64,000 bases of DNA. Source: Isoetes taiwanensis. Taxonomy: Eukaryota > Streptophyta > Lycopodiopsida > Isoetales > Isoetaceae. The notes beneath the pieces were generated by a model. It was not told where the DNA came from, ran no database searches, and saw nothing but the letters and a program-made list of their open reading frames with translations. This document shows, in pieces, positions 55,960 through 64,000 of the stretch (the stretch's first letter is position 1; each line of letters starts with the position of its first letter). The stretch lies in contig JAJEKV010000015.1 of assembly GCA_021234155.1 (NCBI GenBank), positions 3,632,852 to 3,696,851 on the forward strand. Direction: 5' to 3'. Position numbers and translations under genes: made by a program.

Positions 55960-56650
55960 TTAAGTTAAAAAAAAAACTTAACGGACGAATATGTGAAGGC
56001 ATTGTCGTTAGCATTAAGTTAGATTAACTTAATAGGCATCTATGCGAAGCAATTTCCGTTAGCATTATGTTAGCGCTAACTTAACCAAGACATGTGCGAA
56101 CATATTTTTATTTTGCCGTTAAGTTAAAAAAATAAATAAAAAAAAAATCTAACTTGTTCTTGTGCGAAAGGATTTAACTAGTTTCCGTTATAGAAGTCTT
56201 AACGGAAAGTTAATTTAGTCTTTAAAGTTTAATCACAAAACTGTAAAGAACTAATCTTTCCTATTACAAGGAGCTACTGCACACTGTGAAATCATCTACA
56301 AGCATCAAATCCTCCATAAGAGACCACCCGAAAATGCTTTAGGGCTGCCCAAAACGCGATCGTCCGCCTTCGATCCTTCTTAACGGAGCTTAAGGGATGG
56401 TCTGTGGCAGGGGCTAAGTTAGGACGGCAAATTTTAGGGCCAGTTAGCTGTCGTTTAGGTTTAACCTAACAGAAACCCAATATGAAGCAGAGTTAAGATG
56501 CACCGTTTGCCTAACTGTACTGCTAAGTTTTAATCCCTTCCTAATTTAACAGCAAATCCTAACGGGACTAATGTGAAGGCCAGTTAGCTCGATTTTCTTT
56601 AACATAACGGGGTTTAACCCCTCAATGTGAAGCGGCCCTTAATGGCGGGT
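55960..56650. repeat. Palindromic TTAAC/GTTAA repeat modules
   Basis: GTTAGCATTAAGTTAG at 56,007 and GTTAGCATTATGTTAG at 56,058, with a third CCGTTAAGTTA at 56,118, form 51-60 base modules. Each has a palindromic core (for example TTAAGTTA-GAT-TAACTTAA) and a (A)TGTGAAGGC/TGCGAAGC-like tag. Further tags occur at about 56,570 and 56,622 near GGGGTTTAACCCC. Possibly a decayed foldback element or MITE array. Confidence 0.5.
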
Positions 56651-57063
56651 GAGAAGGTACCCTAAGGGTGCTTTCCCATGAATTTGCAGACCTGAAAAAG
56701 CCGTACTAAGATCAAAAACCTGAGGCTCAGAATTGTGTGGAGAATACTTTGCGACTCAGGTCCTAAACCTGAATCAAGCAAGTAAGGCGCTCAGTGGAAC
56801 ACCGGAGCCTTCGGCCCGACCTCAAGAAAATCTCCGGGTTTTAGTCCCATGGGAAAGCACCCTAAGAAGGGGCAATGTGGTAAATTCAAGATATATAGTA
56901 GGATTTTGGTAGTTGGAGACGGGCAAGAGCTATGTATAGTTTCTTGTGGTCTATTGCGTGGTACGCTAAAATAATATCTACTTCCAACTAGCGAGATTGC
57001 AAAGGGTCCCAATCCACCCATACATTAAGTCCTCCGAATCCGATCAGGTTTTGCCGAAGCAAA

Positions 57064-57825
57064 ATGACTAGAAAAGTATTGATGCGCAAAGTTCCTGGCG
57101 TTAACAGCGGGCAGTGTTCGATGGTTGTTTCGCACCAGTCAAGTGATCCAACAAGGTATTTGTCCAAGCAAAATTTGCCTAGCTTAAAATACTTCCAAGA
57201 CCATTTCGATGTGGACATGCTTCACAATTGCATCAAGGTTGAGCCTTACCCTTCCAGTGCCAAGCTAACATCCATTTCAGACAGATGTTTTACAGAAACT
57301 CCTGCTCATAAAATGCCCAGCAGATCTAATTCTATATCCAATGTCCCATCCCCCTGGCTTTTTGGTCATGGTTCTGAGCAGCTCAGTTGGAGGAAAATAT
57401 TCAAAATCAATCCAATCATACTAGCTGAGCAGAAAATGACTTCAAATATAATGGAAAGGAATGCTGAAATTGAAGAAAAGAAGAAGGATTTAAAAAAAGA
57501 ATCTTCATCCATTCATACTGATGAGGTTTTGGATGAGGATAAAGAAATAGAGGTCCCCAGTTTTACACATAAGAGCGAAATGCATGAAGAAGGTATTGAT
57601 TCCAATGGAAGCAACATTGATAAAAACTTTCCAGAGGAATCTGTACAGCCACGGTTAACATCAAGCTCTTCCCAACATAAAGAGCTGGAGAAGAAAAACC
57701 AAAGGCAAGCTATCAACCCTGCAATGAGGCAAAGGGATTACTGTCTTCCTTATTTGTTATATTCTCTATATAATATCAACAATTGGGTTATTGCAATTCC
57801 ATCACCAAATTTCAAGGTTATCTAA
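57064..57825 (+). CDS. Unidentified 253-residue frame
   Basis: An open frame starting MTRKVLMRKVPGVNSGQ. It is serine- and proline-rich in the first half and strongly charged between residues ~125 and 215 (MERNAEIEEKKKDLKKE; ELEKKNQRQA), consistent with a coiled or disordered region. The last ~25 residues become hydrophobic (LPYLLYSLYNINNWVIAIP) and may be intronic read-through. I recognise no family. It precedes the chromodomain exon by about 350 bases on the same strand and could belong to the same gene. Confidence 0.4.
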   Translation: MTRKVLMRKVPGVNSGQCSMVVSHQSSDPTRYLSKQNLPSLKYFQDHFDVDMLHNCIKVEPYPSSAKLTSISDRCFTETPAHKMPSRSNSISNVPSPWLFGHGSEQLSWRKIFKINPIILAEQKMTSNIMERNAEIEEKKKDLKKESSSIHTDEVLDEDKEIEVPSFTHKSEMHEEGIDSNGSNIDKNFPEESVQPRLTSSSSQHKELEKKNQRQAINPAMRQRDYCLPYLLYSLYNINNWVIAIPSPNFKVI

Positions 57826-58181
57826 GCTAGACTGTAGATTTGCCTAAATCTCTAATCATAAATGAATATATTGGTATCTGGTTGCCTCATTGAGCTTTAG
57901 AACGAGGGCTATATTATAGATAAAATGTTTATTGAAATACTTTTCTGGATATCTTCACACAGAAGTGACAGTATGGCCAAGTATATGATGTACCTTGAAG
58001 ACAACAATGCAGGTATTCTATTCATATTTTTATTGGCTGCTTCTCTTGTTACCTTTCCATGGTTTTGGTTCGATGGTTGATCTTTCTAATCAGGAGTCTG
58101 GATTAGCATATGTCAATCAACCAACTAATCAATGACATAATCAACCAACTAATCAATGACATAATATATAGGTACCTGCAG

Positions 58182-58352
58182 TGAAGCCAAACTGTATGAT
58201 GATCCTGTAAAGATTTTGGATATCAGACAACGTGAGCAGCACATGCCTGAGTACTTAGTACGGTGGAGAAGTTTATCTCTGGAGGATGCTACATGGGAAA
58301 CATCAGTATTTATGATGAACTACAAGTCTCTGATTGATGAGTTCTCAAGCAG
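58182..58352 (+). CDS. Chromodomain exon
   Basis: Bounded by ACCTGCAG| and |GTACAAAA. It encodes ILDIRQREQHMPEYLVRWRS followed by LSLEDATWETSVFM and LIDEFSSR. The YLVRWRxLSLEDATWE pattern is a canonical chromodomain, binding methylated histone tails in both chromovirus integrases and host chromatin proteins. The R/ILD start and final FSSR favour a chromovirus-integrase origin. Clean splice borders and no adjacent integrase suggest either a host gene exon or a captured domain. Confidence 0.65.
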
Positions 58353-58700
58353 GTACAAAACTTTTACAAAAGATTAAGCGATTGTTACAGTGTATGCACA
58401 GTATGATAGAAGGGCTAGTTTGAATAATCCGGCTGTAGTATCCGGCCTGTGCAGCGATTGAAGCAGATGGCCCCCCTCTGCTGCCGATTTAATACAGTTA
58501 AATTTAGTTTAGATTTGTCTTATCTGGGCGATGCGGGGGTGGGGGGGGGGGGGGGGGGCTGCTGGATAATACAATAGCTGCTCAGGCTGGATGCTACCAG
58601 ATTACTCAACTGTCCCGATAGAAGTACCTATCCAGCACAAAGCCTGGCCGGTACCTCGGCATCTTGGTTTTAAGCAGAAGCTCCTGGGTTTGATACTGAA
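58353..58700. other. Low-complexity, G-rich tract
   Basis: A GGGGGT then 18-G run at 58,535-58,558 is flanked by CTGCTGG-type short repeats. Non-coding. Confidence 0.6.
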
Positions 58701-58765
58701 CAAGTAGCTCAGTGGTATAGTAATTGGATTGCAAGCAGGAGGGGCCTGGTATTCAACATCCAACC
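58701..58765 (+). repeat. tRNA-like segment (A- and B-box)
   Basis: AAGTAGCTCAGTGGTATAGT is a near-consensus A box/D arm (58,702-58,721). A TTGCAAG anticodon-loop-like sequence follows, and GGTATTCAACATCC (58,748-58,761) is a degenerate B box. Stems pair poorly. Probably a SINE or tRNA pseudogene. Confidence 0.45.
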
Positions 58766-58769
58766 AGCG

Positions 58770-61700
58770 CCCTTCCAGTTTTTAACAGAAATCAGTTGCA
58801 TAGAGTGGACATGAAATGATCTAGGCAAATAGTTCTTGTGGTTACATGTTGCCATAAGGCAGACAGATCAACTGGGGTCATTCTGCAAATTGAAAATCTA
58901 TTAACGTATTGTTTTATGACTGGTACCAAGGTATAATATGGCAGCACAAGCTTCTTATATGCTTGCTACCATGTTTTCATGGGCCAGATGTAAGACATTA
59001 TCTCCAAACAAAGATATATGATGCATGAACATGCCTGTGTGTTCCACTTTACTAGAAGACTAGAAGCTCCCTTGATAGAATTTCAACGTAGAAGTTGTAA
59101 CCTTGCTTCCCTTCAGAGAAGGCATGATTGTTCAGAGGAGTTCATATTGGATAAACTAATTTATATGCTTTTTGTGTTTGCAGAACATGTCGTTGTTGAT
59201 AATAAGAGAAACAACCAAAAGAGATCAATATGGACATAGAAGGTGTTTTTGACATATACTTGGTATCTTGGTATCAATCTGCAGGCAAGAGCAACTGTTG
59301 GGTTTTGTAAGAAATGTTTGCTGTGGCCCTGAGGCTTTTTCTTTAAGGTAGTTTCTCTAGGAAGTTAAATGTTTGAAATATGTGAGTTATAAATTACTAA
59401 GGTTATTAGGAAGTTATAGTATTTGGCATGCATCTGCATCTTTGATATTTGGTGAATGCTGCATGATCTGCATATATTTCAGCTTTTGTGTTCTCGTCAT
59501 AAATCAAATAGATTTTGCAGTCTATATAAATATTAGCATTTTGGTGAACAATCAGCTTTTCATGAGATCGTAATGACCAATGTACATGATTTTTAAAATG
59601 TTGTAACTCCTGTATCCTTTGAGACAGCATGCTTCAAAGCTCATTGCAAAGAAGCATGCTGTGAAATTTCAAATGTAAATATTCAGAATAAAAAGAGGAG
59701 GTGTTATGTTTTTTCTGATAGTTTTTCAGTTGATTTGCTCTTTTCAGCAGATTCCTTTTGCGTGGAGATGCCTCTTACACACTTGACATGTATAATATTT
59801 CTATGTCGATCAACCTGACACTTGTCAAGAAATGGAAACAGGGACTGTACGCATGACAACCATGAATGTTGACCATTTTATTTACTAAGGAATGTGCAAA
59901 GCTTGAATATTGGCAATTTTATGATTGTTGTTTACCTGAAAGCTTACTACGGGGAGGTGAACCAATAGTGGACCAGCTCAGAATAAGGTGTAAGGAAAGA
60001 TCCGGCACTGTCTAACGGGCTATAAAGCTTAGTTCAACTCTCCTGACTGGATTTGGCCCAGAAACAGATGATTCTGATTCAGATGATTTTCATGATCCCA
60101 AATTATTTCTTACATTGGAAGAGATAGGACTGGCATTGTCTTAGGGCGCAAATTTGAAAGTCGTAAGTGGATGTCGCATTTGAGCACAGGTAAAAGTCTA
60201 ACTACTTTATATTATTTTTCATACATGCTCAATGAATCCTTATCTTCATCTGCATAGTATCTACATAGATTGAGATAAACTTCGTCACATGAGCTGTTTA
60301 TGGAACAAATACTTATGGCCTACAACAGGATAGTACAATCTTCGAGGTTAGTTGAATTTAATGTGCAGCAGCGGGCCTGAAAACAGTAATAATACCTTGG
60401 AGATTGCAAAAGCATCAAGTGTATGTTTGGCAGAAAAGTTCCATAAGCAGTTTGGCAATGCACATTACATGGAAAAATCTTTCATCTGTTCATAAGGGGT
60501 TGCATGCATCTTGTTATGCCAATATAGGTTTGATATTTTTGCATTGATAATGCATCCTGTTCCAACTACCCTGTTTATAAACTGAAGGTCATAAAACAGG
60601 TTATAATCTGGCGAAAGTTATGCTTTGAAGACTTGCTTGAAAAAGGGATAGTTTCAAAGGTACTTCAATGATGCCCACAATATTCATTATTCATATGCCA
60701 TTATAAGGTTCTTATAGAAGCCACATATAACATTATTAATGCGCTTATGTTTCTGTCTTTTGTAGTCTGGACTTGAGATGGCTTTGTATTCACCTTGTGG
60801 GCAGCTTAGAGGTTCAGTCTGGTGCAAGGATTGACAATTGCTTGAGTGTTCAATTTGAAACATTCATCTTTACATCTTGGTTGCCTTGTAAGGGAAGCTA
60901 TACTGGGTTGATTGATTAAAAGTGGCAAATGGTTGATTGATTGAAAGTGGCAAATGTCAAGTGGGACAGATATTGTAAGTGATACTAAGAAAAACTTTAT
61001 GGATGCCCAATCTTTTGTTGTGTTGGAATACAAAATAACCTGGAAAGCATTGGATATAGGTCTGAAGTAGAGGCTGGGAACAGGTTTGTCCCATTATGCC
61101 GTTGCTTTTTGAGATGGTAATTCTTTCAACATAGCGTCAGTGTTGCTTTACAACAAATTGGTTACTAATGCTTCTACAAGTAAACTACACATATTCCATT
61201 ATTTTTATGGTCATCGACATGTTTGTGCTCATTCTTCAATCAATTTTAAACTCCCAAAGTTGGCAAATTTAAATTTATTTTCGTTGATGTTTTTAATAGG
61301 GTGCATTGCTTGATAACTTTTGCAAATTTTTTGTTGGAATAAAAAGTTTTAATTAAGAACAAGGTGCTATACAGGGAGGATTGCCCTTCGATGCCCCGAA
61401 GGTGTGTTTGCATGTTTCGTGTTGGATTCTAGATGTTGCAATTTTCTTCAATAACCATCTACAACTACTTCCAAACTTTTTCATGTTATATATACTTTTT
61501 CACGTAGCCGCATGTTAAATATCTATATTTTGATGTTGGGTGCTTCACTGATTGTGTTGTTTAGGGTGTAGTCATATGGATGAATAATTTTAAATTCGAA
61601 GAGCATGCTATTGAAGTGGGCATGGAAATTGTTCATGTAAAAGACATTGTTTTATTTGTATAGAAATTGTTCATGTAAAAGACATTGTTTTATTTGTCTA

Positions 61701-62280
61701 GATGAAATTCTATGTGCTAATAAAGGCACAACACATTGAATTCCTATACATTATTGTAAGAAATTTTCTACAATGTTATAAGAATTGGACCATCTCAAGG
61801 ATCAAATTTTAAGCGAATTTTCAAGGGCATTACCATAAAAGGAAGGTCCAATAACATGAGAAGCTCTTTCAAAAATAATGATATACCTCAAGATTTGGCC
61901 AGTTGTGCATTACATTAGCATCTCAAATGGTCAGAGATAGTTGTTAAAGCAAGTAAATAGCCACAACATAAATCCATAAATTACACAATGACTAGCCTTG
62001 ACCATATGCTCTATGTCACTCTTTTTTTGGGTTGCCCCTAGGGGGGCAAACCCTTGTTTATGTGGGTTTTTGGCATATTATAGGTATATGCTAGAATATC
62101 CCTAGGATATGCTGGTGACTGCTCCAAACCTCCTATTTCCTGTAAACTCTCGATCAGGTGGTAAAGAACTCCACGTCTCATTTCTTGAAAATAACAAGTA
62201 ACCGGGCAAGGCGAGGGAGGTTGCGGCAATGGTTGGGAAGGCGTGGTTATGCATACGAGGAAGCGGGAGCAGGCGAGATG
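58770..62280. other. Long interval without a supportable gene
   Basis: AT-rich. A small acidic exon-like piece at about 60,048-60,150 (TGFGPETDDSDSDDFHDPKL) is open but isolated. Duplicated 30-base scraps occur at about 60,914-60,955 (GGTTGATTGATTGAAAGTGG) and 61,625-61,695. A GGGTTGCCCCTAGGGG palindrome near 62,029-62,046, next to a T run, may be another LINE 3' end. Confidence 0.35.
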
Positions 62281-62282
62281 AG

Positions 62283-62995
62283 AGTCGGTGATAGAAGGCA
62301 AAATGGATTTGGCATATGCAACTCTGTTCTTGGATTTAAGGAAAGCTTTTCACAAAATTTGGGGCGAGCATTTTCTTATCCCTCTTACGCAATCCAGGCA
62401 TTAGGATTCCTTTGTTCTTCAGGTTACGGCGGGGTAAGCTTCTTGGTGATCAAATTTCCTTTAAATTTCCTTTTTCTTTGCAAAACCATAGCTAAGGAGG
62501 TACAATCTTCGCATGTTTGGTTGATCTCATTTTTTTTTCCAAAACCATTTTATCCAAGCAAATCCATTCAAACACACACCGAGGTCTAGTGCCCTATTTT
62601 CTCACATGCACTTTGTATAAGCAATATCTAGTGGCGAGATCCATCGCAGAAGAGAAAGCTATTATGCACAAACCACCTTAACGGTAGTTCTTGGCGATTA
62701 CGGAAAGCCTATTTCGTTCGCAGAGAAGGAGTTAGGGCAAATGCATCTTGATCTCCTCAATCAAACATGGTAGAAGGCAGTGGATTTGGCATATGCAACT
62801 ATATTATTGCGCATTTAAGAAAACGCCTTTCACATATTTTAGAGTAGAACATTTGGTATCCTTCTTTTGCATTCCAACATTCTGAATTCATTTGTTTCTT
62901 CATATGTTCTGGCAGGTAGGCTTCTTGCTAAACCATAACTAAGCAGGTACAATGCTGCACGATTTTGTTAGTCTCATGTTTTTTTCCCAAACCAG
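62283..62995 (+). repeat. Diverged direct repeat with RT-like scrap
   Basis: AGAAGGCA...TGGATTTGGCATATGCAACT at about 62,294 recurs at about 62,770, and both continue in parallel for ~230 bases. In the first copy the sequence reads ATLFLDLRKAFHKIWGEHFL, which resembles LINE RT motif A (FLDLxKAFDxxW). It may be a scrap of a LINE; too short to classify. Confidence 0.35.
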
Positions 62996-63144
62996 CTTGT
63001 CCAACATATCCATTCAAATGCACGTGGAAAGCTTATTTCGTTGTTAAAGTTTGGTACGGTACGATTCCAATCAATAGTTGCAGGTGGGTTTAAATGCAAC
63101 TTTAAATAGTCCTGTAAATTGTCTGCAATGTTCTGTGGGAAAAT

Positions 63145-63330
63145 ATAAGATAAGATAAGATAAGATAAGATAAGATAAGATGAATTTTTACGTCCATGGG
63201 AACCCAACGGGTTATGGGATGGCACATGCAAGGGCAACAGCCCATCTAAAACCTGGGGACTAGGCCCCATCACCAAACACAATAACCAAATATTAAAAGG
63301 CTACCAAGAATAAGATAAGAAACCTGATAT
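63145..63330 (-). mobile_element. LINE 3' end with (TTATC)n tail
   Basis: The minus strand runs into CCCATGGACGTAAAAATTCA and then a (CTTAT)n microsatellite (plus-strand (ATAAG)n, 63,145-63,182). The last ~45 bases match the 3' end of the LINE at 46,057-46,110 (GTGGACGTTAAAA), so this is a 5'-truncated member of the same family with a different tail repeat. Confidence 0.6.
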
Positions 63331-64000
63331 ACAAAGATTATTGATATAGGAAATTCAGAACAAAATAGGGCAAATGGCTGTCAAGGAAGACAGAAAGAAG
63401 TTGCCATACTTGCAAGCACTAGTAAAGGAGACCTTGAAAAGGCATCCTTGTGCGGAAGGTACCAGTAAAGGAGACTCTGAAACGGAGTCCTCACGAGGAA
63501 GATACCCTTGTTACTAAACTATATAAAGTTACACGTTATTTATGATATTCCTGGAAATGCCCTTATTCTTGGGGGCATACTATGGGAGTCACAGTGAACT
63601 GTACTTTATTATGTATTCTCTAACCTTTGTGACGGTAGTTGTGGGTTCTTCTGCTCTGCTCTGATTGCACATGCAACACTTTCCATATGAACCTAGTGGC
63701 AACAACAATGTTTGCAAGAACTGAAGGTTGTAAGTTACTCTTCTAGAGATCACTTGATAAGGTTTCATTGCATTGTGCTGAGGCATGATTCCTCTACATG
63801 AAACAAGGTGTATGAATCTGTAGTCTATCTAGTCTTCGAATTTGCATATTTGAGCATTGTGACTCTTGCATTTCAAAATTCCACCTGAGAACTAAGGCAA
63901 ACAGAAAGAAAGTATGTAGCAAGGAGGGCAGATAACCGCATGAAATTACAACTATGTGTGGCATGTGTTGTTTAGATGTGGCATGATGAAATTGTCAGGA
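63331..64000. other. No gene seen
   Basis: AT-rich. A short duplicated segment (CCAGTAAAGGAGAC / CTAGTAAAGGAGAC) lies at 63,418-63,475. Nothing else supported. Confidence 0.4.

Noticed and set aside
58535-58558. G-quadruplex regulatory element
   Set aside because: An uninterrupted G run of this kind is more likely slippage; nothing around it suggests a promoter.
62038-62301. 87-residue minus-strand frame
   Set aside because: Composition is low-complexity, it overlaps a LINE-like 3' end, and it has no family resemblance.
1-64000. Bacterial-type features (operons, CRISPR arrays, Shine-Dalgarno sites)
   Set aside because: Introns, LTR elements and LINEs show this is eukaryotic nuclear DNA; no such feature is present.

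Overview
This is nuclear DNA from a land plant or close streptophyte. It is AT-rich, has spliceosomal GT/AG introns, a Ty1/copia element primed by initiator tRNA-Met, L1-type LINEs, a PIF/Harbinger remnant and tRNA-derived SINE-like pieces. I cannot place it more finely. It is a transposon-dense accessory region, and no clearly intact housekeeping gene is present.

Layout. (1) 1-17,030: a head-to-tail tandem array of a ~7.35-kb unit (two full copies and a third cut off at a TA microsatellite). Each full unit carries a three-exon gene for a reverse transcriptase (RT) of the Penelope-like/rvt type: motif A D, motif C YMDD, no recognisable endonuclease. Differences between copies fall strikingly at CHG trinucleotides (CAG, CTG, CCG), break the frames, and look like a base-calling artefact of CHG methylation rather than real mutation. 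(2) 17,057-19,590: the 5' part of a diverged relative of that gene. (3) 19,600-~26,430, minus strand: a frame-broken L1-like LINE with a zinc-knuckle ORF1, an ORF2 (endonuclease, RT, zf-RVT) that overlaps ORF1 by ATGA, and a poly(A) tail. (4) 28,356-32,840: a broken multi-exon gene with a ubiquitin-like N-terminus, a possible zinc finger and a DDE-transposase-like body with distant P-element/THAP9-like features. (5) 33,485-40,385, minus strand: a young Ty1/copia element with TTTAC target duplications; its upstream LTR is split by a 1.08-kb nested element. (6) 40,505-40,753, minus strand: a small intact gene whose N-terminus resembles the histone H3 tail. It converges on the DDE gene and may be its partner in one transposon.

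(7) 42,900-45,700: exon-like fragments of unidentified genes and a DnaJ C-terminal fragment. (8) 46,037-48,990: a 5'-truncated LINE and a Harbinger transposase remnant. (9) 49,130-55,480: decayed LTR-like repeats, the 3' end of a gypsy polyprotein, tRNA-like SINE pieces, an L1 tail, and further copies of the element nested in the copia LTR. Two copies of that element share a multi-hairpin structure whose stems show compensatory changes. (10) 55,950-58,352: palindromic repeat modules, an unidentified 253-residue frame and a chromodomain exon. (11) 58,353-64,000: mostly non-coding, with a tRNA-like segment and LINE scraps.

The most unusual signals are the tandem intron-bearing RT genes with their CHG-linked differences, the covarying structured element, and the H3-tail-like small protein. 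All calls come from reading the sequence; no homology search was run.
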